A DNA stretch of 64,000 bases from an uncultured Crocinitomix sp. (GTDB lineage: Bacteria; Bacteroidota; Bacteroidia; Flavobacteriales_D; Crocinitomicaceae), in NCBI GenBank assembly GCA_937136425.1, contig CAKZON010000069.1:248001-312000 (forward strand). Reading direction: 5' to 3'. The position numbers and the translations under genes were made by a program. A model generated the notes under the pieces. The model was not told the origin of the DNA. It did no database searches and was given only the letters and a program-made list of their open reading frames with translations. Each line of letters opens with the position of its first letter. Within the stretch, counting starts at the first letter, position 1. Positions 1 to 7,799 of this stretch are shown piece after piece.

Positions 1-1341
1 AAGTCAATTTTGGTCTTTCTGCTATTGTATACTGGGTTTTTGTTTGGGCAAGAACGCGATAGTATTGTCGTCGTTTACCATATTTCTGACCAAAAAGAAT
101 TTGCAGTTCAGGGCGCAGTGGCAAAAATCTTTCAGGGAAATTCTAATTATGAAATTGTTTCAAATGAACAAGGAGAAGCCTTTTGTAATGTAGCGAGATA
201 TGGAGAAATAAAAACCACATTCATACACCCCGAATATTCAAAATTAACAACCATAGAGCAGATTTATAAAACCACCCAATTAGATACAATACATTTTGAT
301 GTTAAATTAACCTCCATTAAGAGTTTAAATCTTGCTGAAATAGTCATTTTAGCACCTGGCGTACCAGAAATAGTATATAGTTCTAGTAAAAATAGCGTTC
401 ATGATTTTCAGATCATTGACGATAATAATATCATATTACTTACTTATCCGAAGCAATTAAAAAAAGGCAGTCAGCTTTTGCTTTATGATATGTACAATAA
501 TGCTAAGGATTCGGTTTTAGTGGCGGAAGAGGCAGTTGATTTAACTCGGGATTACTTAGGACGTGTATATCTTATTCATACCCAAGGATGCAAGCAAATA
601 CTTATTAAGGATAATTCCATTGAAATGATTGATGTCAATCGACATTATTTAGAAAGAAACATTATGCCGGTAATAGGAACGGCCAATAATAAACTGTACT
701 TCTCAACTTACGACCCGTTATACCCTGCTTTTGATTATTATTTTTATGATGAAAAGGACTCCGTTTATCAAAAGTTTGCATCTGTTTGTGATAATGTAAT
801 GATGGCTCAATATCGATCAGAATTTCGATTTGCAGATCTAAAAGATCCTGTTGTAAGAAGAAGAAGAGTTATTGCAAAAAACTATGAATTAGAGACTGGA
901 GTTGATGCGGAAGTTTATTACGGGAGAAAGTATTTTACAAATACCGAATTCTATGAACCGCCTTTTGCACCTATGTTCCAAATAAGAGATTCTTTGTATT
1001 TGTTTGACTATCACAGTGACTCTTTGAAGATATATAATACGGAAGGAAAAATACAACATGAAGTACAAATTACCCATGATTATAATGGACATAAACTTGG
1101 CTGGCAAAAGAAACTTCTTCACGATCGGATTAAGAACAAAATATATGCATTATTTGAATGGGGTGGGTTTTACTATTTGCATAAAGTGAATTTGATAAGC
1201 GGAGAGCTTTCGAAACCGATTAAACTAAATCACAGGTATACAGAAGAGATTCAAGTGTACAATGGCTTTATTTATTATGTCTATAGACCTTTTGAATCGT
1301 ATCAGAAAAAGTATTTCTGGAGGGAAAAGATACCGAGTTAA
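1..1341 (+). CDS. Secreted carboxypeptidase-regulatory-like protein, 5' end cut by window edge
   Basis: The reading frame is open from base 1 and begins inside a signal peptide (hydrophobic run ending FLFGQ), so only a few N-terminal codons are missing. A TTG at base 10 is probably not the real start. Residues 20-105 look like a carboxypeptidase-regulatory-like beta-sandwich (VQGAVAKIF...NEQGEAF), followed by a conserved-looking LAEIVILAPGVPE segment. The remaining 320 residues have the regular strand pattern of a beta-propeller (ILLTYPKQLKKGSQLLLYD, GRVYLIHT, NKLYFSTYDP). It is exported, but no catalytic motif is visible. It is plus strand, opposite to most genes to its right, and may mark the left edge of the accessory block. 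Function unknown. Confidence 0.85.
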   Translation, partial: KSILVFLLLYTGFLFGQERDSIVVVYHISDQKEFAVQGAVAKIFQGNSNYEIVSNEQGEAFCNVARYGEIKTTFIHPEYSKLTTIEQIYKTTQLDTIHFDVKLTSIKSLNLAEIVILAPGVPEIVYSSSKNSVHDFQIIDDNNIILLTYPKQLKKGSQLLLYDMYNNAKDSVLVAEEAVDLTRDYLGRVYLIHTQGCKQILIKDNSIEMIDVNRHYLERNIMPVIGTANNKLYFSTYDPLYPAFDYYFYDEKDSVYQKFASVCDNVMMAQYRSEFRFADLKDPVVRRRRVIAKNYELETGVDAEVYYGRKYFTNTEFYEPPFAPMFQIRDSLYLFDYHSDSLKIYNTEGKIQHEVQITHDYNGHKLGWQKKLLHDRIKNKIYALFEWGGFYYLHKVNLISGELSKPIKLNHRYTEEIQVYNGFIYYVYRPFESYQKKYFWREKIPS

Positions 1342-1357
1342 GTAACGTGTTTTCTTT

Positions 1358-1430
1358 GTTATAGGTAGCGTTTGGGTAAAATTAGCCATATATACCGAAC
1401 AGCTTTGCTGTGAATTTTACTTTTTTCTAT
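1358..1430 (-). repeat. Intercistronic repeat, family 1, copy A
   Basis: The plus-strand core GTTTGGGTAAAATTAGCC (1370-1387) matches the cores at 2302, 3094, 22620 and more loosely 6958. It is preceded by GTTATAGGTAG and followed by a small hairpin, ACAGC-TTT-GCTGT. It lies just beyond the 3' end of the minus-strand gene at 1437, as the other copies do for their genes. It resembles a cassette recombination site or a mobile intergenic element. Confidence 0.6.
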
Positions 1431-1436
1431 TCTTAA

Positions 1437-2234
1437 CTATTTTTTTACTAGCCTTTCAACTTCTTGCCCAGTAAAAACAATAATTTCTGACTCTGTTAGT
1501 CTTCTAATCAGCCATTCTTCTATTAGACAACCATCTTTTAGTGTTAGTCTAACATATGAACCAGTCCCTACACATACGTAAAAGGTTTGTTTTTTGATCC
1601 CGAACCCTTTCACGTTATATAGTTGTGTACCAGATAGCCCTACTTTTATAGAATCGTTACAATAAGAAGGTAGGCTATAAGAGTTGTCATTAAATATAAA
1701 TTCTATTTCCGAGGTGTCTGTATCTCCAATTTTCAACCATTTTCCTTCCAGTAATCCAAAGTTAAATAAGTGGGCATTATTATTTTCAAACTCAGCTTCA
1801 TAAACATTTTTATATTCAATATTTAATTCTTCGATAAAGACGAAATCACCTTGATAATTAGTGGCAAAATAATTTTTATCACCAGACTTCTCACATAATG
1901 TGTATTCGGTTCTATTGTAATTTATTGTGGCAGCACAAACAGGGTTAATACTTGATTCGAGCTTAAAGTAAATGCCAGATTCCTGAGGATAATGATATGT
2001 TATATTATTAGTAATTTCTCTACTAAAACCATTTTCATTCTCACGTACAGTAATCGTTTCATCTAAATAATCAATTGTAATTCTTATTGAGTCGACCGTA
2101 AGACTATCAATGCTATTTATTGTCCCTTCTTCCAATTCATATTGCGTTGAAATAGTCATTGTTGTCTTCACTATTTGGGAGTTTCCAAAAATTGAAAAGC
2201 AGCAGAGAAAAAATAATGTGACAATTGATTTCAT
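1437..2234 (-). CDS. Secreted protein of unknown function
   Basis: This 265-residue protein starts with a clear Sec signal peptide (MKSIVTLFFLCCFSIFGNSQ). The mature part is beta-rich with no family I recognise. The last 110 residues (FGLLEGKWLKIGD ... GCLIEEWLIRRLTESEIIV) have the rhythm of a small lipocalin-like or META-like barrel that ends with a residue-binding strand, but this is only an impression. It stands alone between two copies of the family-1 intercistronic repeat, which is the layout of a single-gene cassette. Confidence 0.85.
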   Translation of the reverse strand: MKSIVTLFFLCCFSIFGNSQIVKTTMTISTQYELEEGTINSIDSLTVDSIRITIDYLDETITVRENENGFSREITNNITYHYPQESGIYFKLESSINPVCAATINYNRTEYTLCEKSGDKNYFATNYQGDFVFIEELNIEYKNVYEAEFENNNAHLFNFGLLEGKWLKIGDTDTSEIEFIFNDNSYSLPSYCNDSIKVGLSGTQLYNVKGFGIKKQTFYVCVGTGSYVRLTLKDGCLIEEWLIRRLTESEIIVFTGQEVERLVKK

Positions 2235-2301
2235 TAAAAATATTTATTCCTTTTTACATTCTCTATTTTTTGTAAAACTTCATTCATCTAATTGGGGTAG
2301 T

Positions 2302-2348
2302 GTTTGAATAAAAATAGGTGTTTATGGTTTTGTTTCAGTGTTGTAATG
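2302..2348 (-). repeat. Intercistronic repeat, family 1, copy B
   Basis: The core GTTTGAATAAAAATAGGT (2302-2319) is followed by a GTTGTAATG box just before the stop codon of the gene at 2355. It has the same orientation and the same position relative to the minus-strand genes as copies A, C and D. Confidence 0.6.
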
Positions 2349-2354
2349 TTTTTA

Positions 2355-3080
2355 TCAACAGCTTGTAGGTACATTAAATACGATTATATTTTCATAAGTT
2401 TCCCCTGAGTTTAACTCACGCGATATAATTTTGTAATTGTATTGTATCTCAGTTTCTGAGAAAGGTATTTTGTTCAGACTGTCAGCATCTTTGAATTCTT
2501 CAAACCACTCATTTCCACAAGAATTTTTAATTCCTTCTTTAAGATCATCTAATTCAACAGTCAACGGTTCTGAATTAAACATATTAGAAATTTCAAATAG
2601 GAATTCATCATTTATCGGTTGAATTTGAATCCATTCAGAAGGTGATTTTTGCCAACTAGATAGTACACAAAAAGGAACTTCTATTGGGCGTTCAGAATCA
2701 ATTCCAATTGATGTTACTTCTTGAACGAACATGTCGGTAATTTCAAATTCATCACCTTTAATTTTAATTACCTTGTCTTCCATCCAATCTCCTGGCCATA
2801 AATCAAAAAATGCTGTGTCTTGAAAACTACACCTCTGTTCATTTTCGCCATTGCTCATGTCCCAACTCATATCAATCTTCTCTAACAAGAATGTGACAGT
2901 ATTCATTTCAACTTGAATCCACCCTTCTGGAATATCGAGCTCTTGATTCAAATCATCATTAATAATAGTTTCAAATTCGTTGTGGGTTGTGTTTCTTTCA
3001 ATGTCATTTTGCTTTGGGCTGTCTCCAGGTCCGGAACAAGAGACTAAGAATAATACTAAAAGAAAGTTTATAGATTTCAT
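2355..3080 (-). CDS. Lipoprotein of unknown function
   Basis: The start chosen is the ATG at 3080, giving MKSINFLLVLFLVSC with a lipobox (LVSC). An upstream in-frame ATG at 3113 would add 11 residues and lies inside the repeat. The mature region is acidic, with several tryptophans (PEGWIQVEM, DLWPGDWMED, SSWQKSPSEW) and five cysteines after the lipobox, the last at the C-terminus, suggesting disulphides in the periplasm or on the surface. No known domain recognised. It is a single-gene unit flanked by family-1 repeats on both sides. Confidence 0.85.
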   Translation of the reverse strand: MKSINFLLVLFLVSCSGPGDSPKQNDIERNTTHNEFETIINDDLNQELDIPEGWIQVEMNTVTFLLEKIDMSWDMSNGENEQRCSFQDTAFFDLWPGDWMEDKVIKIKGDEFEITDMFVQEVTSIGIDSERPIEVPFCVLSSWQKSPSEWIQIQPINDEFLFEISNMFNSEPLTVELDDLKEGIKNSCGNEWFEEFKDADSLNKIPFSETEIQYNYKIISRELNSGETYENIIVFNVPTSC

Positions 3081-3093
3081 TACTAATAATTGT

Positions 3094-3150
3094 GTTTGAG
3101 TAAAATTAGGCAATTTTTAGATTGCCGAACTAAGTGCGTTGGCGTTCTGC
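3094..3150 (-). repeat. Intercistronic repeat, family 1, copy C
   Basis: The core GTTTGAGTAAAATTAGGC (3094-3111) leads into a hairpin, GGCAAT-TTTTAG-ATTGCC, then CCGAAC and a GCGTTGGCG box. The order of parts (core, GCxxxT, CGAACT, GCGTTRGCG) is shared with copy D 19.5 kb away. Confidence 0.65.
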
Positions 3151-3245
3151 AGTGATGGAACCCCAGGATAATAGACAAGAGAACGGGGGCTTTTTGCGTG
3201 ACCAAGGGGTGGGTGGGACTTTACTTACTATGTTATGGTCTGTTT
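3150..3245. other. Non-coding stretch with GC-rich segment
   Basis: Between copy C of the repeat and a short gene remnant lies a segment noticeably more GC-rich than its surroundings, including GGGGGCTTTTTGCGTGACC and GGGGTGGGTGGGACTTTAC. A plus-strand frame is open across it but reads like noise. I see no gene here; it may be debris of an older insertion. Confidence 0.35.
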
Positions 3246-3323
3246 TTATAGGTAGTTTTCTAGTTGTTCTATTTTTTCATTTTCAAGCGTTCCGTAAAAT
3301 TCTCTTACTTTATCTAGGTCCAT
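3246..3323 (-). pseudogene. 25-codon remnant of a gene start
   Basis: From an ATG at 3323 the frame reads MDLDKVREFYGTLENEKIEQ and stops at codon 26. It looks like the N-terminus of a small protein (DLDKxREFYGxLxNEKI resembles openings I have seen in Bacteroidota small proteins) cut off early. It lies between the gene at 3369 and the family-1 repeat, so it is probably what remains of a cassette that lost its 3' part. It could also be a real micro-ORF. Confidence 0.4.
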
Positions 3324-3368
3324 ATTATTCTAAATCTATTAGAGTTATTCAGCAATTACATGTATGTA

Positions 3369-3692
3369 TTATTTCGGAAACAATTCAACTTTATTATCTA
3401 CATGCCCTAAACTTAAAACCGACTTTTGTTCAAGCGGTTTCCATGCATTCTCTAAGCCAAGTTTAATAACTTGTTTTACAATGCCGGATGAAATTTTGAA
3501 TTGAGGATTATCTTCCGTAATAGTCTCTTCTGGCTTGTGATGATAATGGAATTTAGTATTCAGTAATTGCCCATTTTTCACATCTTTTGATTCAATATAA
3601 AGATCGATCCAACCATCATTTCCTGATACTTTCCAACCGTAATTATTGTTGTCAACTGTGATTTTTCGAAGTCCTTTTTGGGGTAGGCTCAT
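3369..3692 (-). CDS. Small conserved protein, paralogue of the gene at 35640
   Basis: This 107-residue cytosolic protein opens MSLPQKGLRKITVDNNNYGW. The gene at 35640 opens MSIPKNKNIRKITVDGVQYY, so both share MSxPxxxxxRKITVDxxxYxW and a following strand. Both then have a VKxxxxxGxENAW / VAEAIQFANKNID-type helix. The family is unknown to me and seems typical of single-gene accessory units in Bacteroidota. No signal peptide or membrane segment. Confidence 0.8.
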   Translation of the reverse strand: MSLPQKGLRKITVDNNNYGWKVSGNDGWIDLYIESKDVKNGQLLNTKFHYHHKPEETITEDNPQFKISSGIVKQVIKLGLENAWKPLEQKSVLSLGHVDNKVELFPK

Positions 3693-3829
3693 ACTGTAAT
3701 TGCTATTTAGCTTAAAATTAATAATTAATTCGCCTTTGGTGCCTCAATCAAACAATCCATTTAAGCCTTACACAAGTCAAATCGCAATCTTTCAATTTCT
3801 CGAATTACGAGTGAAATCAATTTTAATGA

Positions 3830-4039
3830 TTATTGGTTGATCCAACAATCTCCGCTTCCTCCTCCTCCTTCAAAATAGAATTCTCTATCATCACATTGAC
3901 GTTCTGCATCTTCTAAATTTTTTGCATGAATTGTTGTCGTTGACCCACTTGCAGAACAGTCACAACGATAGGTTCTAGTGCACGATTGAACAAGGAATAG
4001 TACCATTAGGCAAATGAGATGTTTAGTAAACGGTTTCAT
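3830..4039 (-). CDS. Small cysteine-rich lipoprotein
   Basis: This 69-residue precursor has a signal peptide and lipobox (MVLFLVQSC). The mature part of about 50 residues has four more cysteines (CDCSASG, QCDD, GDCWINQ), a glycine run and a DAERQCDD helix. It is probably an exported, disulphide-stabilised lipoprotein of unknown role. Its start codon lies 61 bases downstream of the family-2 repeat, which may supply its promoter. Confidence 0.75.
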   Translation of the reverse strand: MKPFTKHLICLMVLFLVQSCTRTYRCDCSASGSTTTIHAKNLEDAERQCDDREFYFEGGGGSGDCWINQ

Positions 4040-4100
4040 AAGTTTGTTTTACGAGTTTATGGTGACAAAGCACAACATCCGAATAAACGCCATAACGTTA

Positions 4101-4184
4101 TATTCCTTTTATAAGTGTAAATGCCACAAAATTCAAATAGAAAACGTCAAATGTTTGGGCAAATGACACTTTTATAAAGATAAG
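4101..4184 (-). repeat. Family-2 repeat, long form, copy 1
   Basis: This is an 83-base element shared with 24224-24307 and 36054-36136. It contains TATTCCTTTTATA, AATGCCACAAAATTCAAA, and the most conserved part GGCAAATGACACTTTTATAAAGATAAG (split here as GGCAAATGACACTTTT and ATAAAGATAAG). It lies 61 bases upstream of the gene at 3830-4039, reading on the minus strand. A GCCATAACGTTATA box abuts its left side. Confidence 0.75.
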
Positions 4185-4199
4185 TAATACTTTGAATAA

Positions 4200-4712
4200 T
4201 TATCCGCTATTGCTTAGCCTTTCTATTTCTTTTCTCATTCTTTTTCTACCCCAATACTTATTCCATTTATGTCTTAACCCGCCGTGCTCCCAATTAACGT
4301 CAAATTTTTCATTCTTTTTGTAGGGAGGAATTGCAACCTTACAGTGTAGCATGGGAGGGCTGTTTTCAGCTGTTTGTTGATGTTCTTGAATTAAGGATGA
4401 TTTTGGATAATAGCGAATGTCTATAATTGTATTATTCTTATTGGCTTTGTAGATGTATAGGTTGATATCATAAAGGTTGTCGTAGAGCGGGAGAAGTTGG
4501 TTTATTGCCTGATCATAAGACATTGGAATCATTTTATCATTCAGCTTTTTTCTAATTTTTGCTTCATTTTTAAAACCGGCTGTGGTGTTTGGAATTTCTG
4601 AAACAATATAGACCAAGTTTTCGGACAGTTTATTCCAGCATAAATCCTTCGCCATTTCAATTAGCCTGGGAACTAATAGTTGAATTTCTTCTTTTAGCGT
4701 TTCTTTTGTCAT
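4200..4712 (-). CDS. Hypothetical cytosolic protein
   Basis: The start chosen is the ATG at 4712 (MTKETLKEEIQLLVPRLIEM), which overlaps the stop of the upstream membrane gene as TAATG, implying translational coupling. The 28 extra codons upstream in frame overlap that gene and are unlikely to be translated. The product is about 170 residues, with an alpha-helical N-terminus, a central strand region (NLYDINLYIYKANKNNTIID, then RYYPKSSL) and a basic C-terminus (KWNKYWGRKRMRKEIE). It is unrecognised; with its partner it could be an effector or immunity pair with a membrane anchor, which is a guess. Confidence 0.75.
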   Translation of the reverse strand: MTKETLKEEIQLLVPRLIEMAKDLCWNKLSENLVYIVSEIPNTTAGFKNEAKIRKKLNDKMIPMSYDQAINQLLPLYDNLYDINLYIYKANKNNTIIDIRYYPKSSLIQEHQQTAENSPPMLHCKVAIPPYKKNEKFDVNWEHGGLRHKWNKYWGRKRMRKEIERLSNSG

Positions 4713-5128
4713 TAAGAAATTAGAATGTATATTGAGATTAACGTTGCAATACTTGTGACTGTTGTGAACACACCCAGTTTTTTTGATTTTGACCACCCTG
4801 CTAAAGCAATAATAACAAGCAATGAAACAACACCTAAAAAGAAAGTTAATGTTCCTAATAAGCGTTCAGGCCTAAAATCCGTTTCTGTTATTTGAATGGG
4901 GTAGCCTTCTGTTGTTTTTAAAATTACGGAGGTCATTGCGAAAACAGTAATTAAGAACAAACATGCAGCTATTGTTGATGCTACCATTATGGTTTTTGAC
5001 AATTTTGTATTGAGTTCAGAAACCAACATATTGGCTATGATAGCAATTGTAAATCCACCAAGTAGTGAGCTTATGGTTACTGTTTGACTTGCCAGTTTAT
5101 TCCAATATTCAAATGTAATTTCAAGCAT
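4712..5128 (-). CDS. Four-helix membrane protein
   Basis: The 138-residue protein has four predicted transmembrane helices (about 20-38, 46-70, 90-112 and 119-138) and a short polar loop with a TEGYPIQITET segment between helices 2 and 3. No conserved family motif seen. It is the first gene of a two-gene unit with 4200-4712, overlapping it by one base (TAATG). Confidence 0.8.
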   Translation of the reverse strand: MLEITFEYWNKLASQTVTISSLLGGFTIAIIANMLVSELNTKLSKTIMVASTIAACLFLITVFAMTSVILKTTEGYPIQITETDFRPERLLGTLTFFLGVVSLLVIIALAGWSKSKKLGVFTTVTSIATLISIYILIS

Positions 5129-5340
5129 ATTTAGTCAGTTAGTATTAAAGTTTTCTAGCTGTAAGGTAAGCAAATAGTTAGTTAAATTGAATGGCATTGG
5201 CAAAGCGATTGATGCGGACAATTGTTGATTTAAGAAAAACAAATGGATTGAAAATCAAACAATGTTGTTAAAATTTGCATTCAATTCTCTTTAATTATGC
5301 GTATAATTATTTCCTGAAAACGTTGGATTAAAACAATAGA
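5129..5340. other. Divergent intergenic region
   Basis: These 212 bases separate the minus-strand membrane gene from the plus-strand cyclophilin gene and must hold both start regions. It is AT-rich with several TTG and TTTG tracts. I could not pick a unique TAnnTTTG box, and no gene is visible. Confidence 0.4.
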
Positions 5341-6177
5341 ATGATGAAAAAATGGACTGCCTCTTTATTATTAATGCTTTTAACATTAAGTGTTAAAGCA
5401 CAAACAAACGTAGTGTTTTACACCAGTATGGGAAACTTTATGGTTGAAATACGAGAAGATTTGGTGCCAATTACCGGCAATAACTTTTTGGATTTAGTAA
5501 ATGATAATTTTTATGACGGAATTATTTTTCATAGGGTTATTGACAATTTTATGATTCAAGGAGGTGATCCAACAGGAACTGGATCTGGTGGTCCAGGTTA
5601 TACTATTGATGATGAATTTCACCCAGATATGGATAATGCTCAAATGGCTATTTCAATGGCTAACTCTGGTCCTGATACAGGAGGAAGTCAGTTTTTCATT
5701 AACCTCGTTAATAATTTTTATTTGGATTATGATGTTGCTCCGCTTGAATATGCGCATGCTGTATTTGGAATTGTGACAGAAGGATTTGAGGTTGTGCAAG
5801 ATATTGGTGGAGTTTCAACCAATGTTTCTGACCGCCCAATAAATGATGTAGTGATGGATAGTGTTCGTGTAACGGATGATTATGAACCGTCAGGAATTGT
5901 AAGTTCTGATCTTTCTAAAAATTTAGTGAAAGTATATCCAAACCCTATAACTGACAATTCAGTGATTCGTATTGATTCTGAAAACGCTGGAACGAGTCAA
6001 ATTGAAGCGTATGATGCCTTTGGAAAACTAGTTGCAAGTTTAGACTTGGAATTAATTCAAGGAATAAATCAAATCAATGTTGCAGAGGTTTTAACTGAAA
6101 ACTGTGCTTCTGGAATTTATCATTTGCGCGTAACAATTGATGATGTAACAGAGATTGTGCGTTTGAGTGTTCAATAA
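5341..6177 (+). CDS. Secreted cyclophilin-type peptidyl-prolyl isomerase with T9SS type-A sorting domain
   Basis: A signal peptide (to about residue 20) is followed by a complete cyclophilin domain, residues 22-175: FYTSMGNFMVEI, IIFHRVIDNFMIQGGDPTG (active-site FHRVI and the GGDPTGTGSGGPGY loop), SMANSGPDTGGSQFFI and HAVFGIVTEG. The catalytic Arg and the QFFI substrate-binding motif are present. Residues 190-278 form a typical type-A C-terminal sorting domain (VKVYPNPITDNSVI ... GIYHLRVTI ... IVRLSVQ). The protein is therefore expected to cross the outer membrane through T9SS and act as a folding catalyst outside the cell. It is one of the few plus-strand genes in the accessory block. Confidence 0.95.
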   Translation: MMKKWTASLLLMLLTLSVKAQTNVVFYTSMGNFMVEIREDLVPITGNNFLDLVNDNFYDGIIFHRVIDNFMIQGGDPTGTGSGGPGYTIDDEFHPDMDNAQMAISMANSGPDTGGSQFFINLVNNFYLDYDVAPLEYAHAVFGIVTEGFEVVQDIGGVSTNVSDRPINDVVMDSVRVTDDYEPSGIVSSDLSKNLVKVYPNPITDNSVIRIDSENAGTSQIEAYDAFGKLVASLDLELIQGINQINVAEVLTENCASGIYHLRVTIDDVTEIVRLSVQ

Positions 6178-6296
6178 AAGAATACTGCGATTGAAGTGGT
6201 GTAATTAATTACTATTTACTTCGTAATTGGGTACGTACTGCATGTTTAAATAGTGTTATTGTCTTAGGTTGGTAAAGAAACTTAATATGATGTTAT

Positions 6297-6869
6297 TTAA
6301 ATTGAAAAGTCAAGAGACATGTCAAAGTCTTTCGGAAAAAGAGTGCCACTGAACTCACCATCACCCAAAAATCGAACATCCCAGAATTCGCAATTTGTGA
6401 AATCAATGCTTTTTAGCATTTGGTGTTTGAAGTTAACCAATCTCCATGTGCACTGTTTTAAATCTAAACGTTCCAAATCTACAAAGTAGAAGTTTTGATT
6501 TTCAAAAAGTGTATTCACAAATAAGGAGTCCTGAATGGTTGTAAAGGTCATATTGCACCTCTTAAAGCTACAATCATACATCTTTACATAATCAAAGGTA
6601 GATTGTACTAAAATGCAGTCTTTAAACACAACGTTTTTAAATTCAGAATTAGAAAAATCAAATCGCGAAAGGTTTAGATGCTGAAGTGTTAAATTCTCAA
6701 ATCGTAAATTCGGTAGCTCAATTTTTTCTGAATGAAAATCTCCGTCATATTGCCACCAGTCACCTTGTTCTATGGTTAAAATTGAGATTATTTTTTTAAA
6801 ATCTTCAACCTGCATGGGCTCGTTTAAAGAGAGTTTATCTTTTAGGGTTTTATATGTTAATGTTTTCAT
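6297..6869 (-). CDS. Pentapeptide-repeat protein
   Basis: After about 45 non-repeat residues (MKTLTYKTLKDKLSLNEPMQ...), residues 50-170 show a five-residue periodicity with F/L at the centre: LPNLRFENLTLQHLNLSRF, DFSNSEFKNVVFKDCIL, MYDCSFKRCNMTFTTIQD, SIDFTNCEF. This is the right-handed quadrilateral beta-helix of pentapeptide-repeat proteins. Some of these protect gyrase from toxins, but nothing here identifies a target. Cytosolic, single-gene unit. Confidence 0.85.
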   Translation of the reverse strand: MKTLTYKTLKDKLSLNEPMQVEDFKKIISILTIEQGDWWQYDGDFHSEKIELPNLRFENLTLQHLNLSRFDFSNSEFKNVVFKDCILVQSTFDYVKMYDCSFKRCNMTFTTIQDSLFVNTLFENQNFYFVDLERLDLKQCTWRLVNFKHQMLKSIDFTNCEFWDVRFLGDGEFSGTLFPKDFDMSLDFSI

Positions 6870-6954
6870 TTATAGTTTTTAATACTGGGACTTTTTGTGT
6901 TCTAATAAATTGGGGACTAATTCAATTTCTTTAAACATTTTAATTTATTGTGGA

Positions 6955-7020
6955 TAGGTTTTGGCTAAAATTACTCCTTTGGCACGAGTTGCACAAGTGG
7001 AAAGGTTTATTGGCTTAGTT
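6955..7020 (-). repeat. Intercistronic repeat, family 1, diverged copy E
   Basis: GTTTTGGCTAAAATTACT (6958-6975) matches the family-1 core with several changes. It is followed by GGCACGAGTTGCACAAGTGG and GGCTTAGTTGTG, giving an imperfect dyad. The location, between two minus-strand genes, fits the other copies. Confidence 0.4.
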
Positions 7021-7073
7021 GTGTATTGCTTTTAAGCTTATTTTAATTACCATAGAACCTGTACACTGTAGTT

Positions 7074-7325
7074 TTAAGTTATTACGAAAACCAGTAATTC
7101 GCAGATGAAATAGTTAATAATTGAATAAGATATTACAGTAAAAATCACTGTGAATACCACTTGGTCAGTAGTCAATGAGTTGTATGATTCTACATCATAA
7201 AGTTCATCTTCTCCTCCAAATTCACCGTCATAGCGGTATTCACTAGTATGGTTTCCACTCGCTGAATCTAATCTTAGCATAATATAGTCGTAATCCGTTC
7301 CAACGCCTTCAAATTGGCTAGAGTC
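7074..7325 (-). pseudogene. Fragment of an SBBP-type beta-propeller repeat protein
   Basis: The frame is open from 7325 without an initiation codon until an ATG at 7280. It reads GVGTDYDYIMLRLDSASGN then a YDGEFGGEDELYD segment, which resembles the SBBP repeat (G-DYDYxxLxxDxSGN) of bacterial secreted propellers. It then runs into an unrelated hydrophobic tail (VVFTVIFTVISYSIINYFIC). It is probably the debris of a large secreted protein rather than a 68-residue gene. A small membrane protein starting at 7280 is the alternative. Confidence 0.45.
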
Positions 7326-7396
7326 TTAGCCCAGTTATAGATAGTATTTCCGATTGGGGTAAATCATATGCGAAAATGCTATTAGAAAAATAATTT

Positions 7397-7741
7397 TTAT
7401 TCTGCGTTGTAGTATAATTTTAATTCGTCGAAGGCATCTCCAAACAAATCTTGCCCTCTCATTGTCCAGTTTGGTCTGTCATAATAATCAAAGGCTTCTT
7501 TACACAAGATTTTTGTTTGTTCACGTAGAGGAATGTCATATTTATAAAGGTTGGCTAAAGTGTCTTCTAGTGCTAACCTCCATTCACGACCCTGTCTCCA
7601 CTCCGCATCTTTTAAAATTTTAGAAAGAACTTTTGCATTGAATTGATCTTTTTTTAAGAGAATCTTCAATTCCTTTTGGAGGTGAGTAATTAGCTCACTT
7701 GTTTTCTTTTTTGCAATTCTAGCTCTTTTTTTTGATTCCAT
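7397..7741 (-). CDS. Small basic hypothetical protein
   Basis: This 114-residue cytosolic protein has a lysine/arginine-rich N-terminus (MESKKRARIAKKKTSELITH) and several aromatic residues in the second half (DAEWRQGREWRLALED, DYYDRPNWTMRGQDLFGDAF). No known domain recognised. The gap to the methyltransferase gene is 58 bases, so it may or may not share a transcript with the upstream genes. Confidence 0.8.
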   Translation of the reverse strand: MESKKRARIAKKKTSELITHLQKELKILLKKDQFNAKVLSKILKDAEWRQGREWRLALEDTLANLYKYDIPLREQTKILCKEAFDYYDRPNWTMRGQDLFGDAFDELKLYYNAE

Positions 7742-7799
7742 AAATTTAATGCAAATCTCAATTTAAATCATTGATTTTATTTCATTATAAGTACAATTA

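Noticed and set aside
3134..3466. Plus-strand 110-codon frame
   Set aside because: It crosses a repeat, a gene remnant and the end of the minus-strand gene at 3369, has no ribosome-binding context and an amino-acid composition typical of noise.
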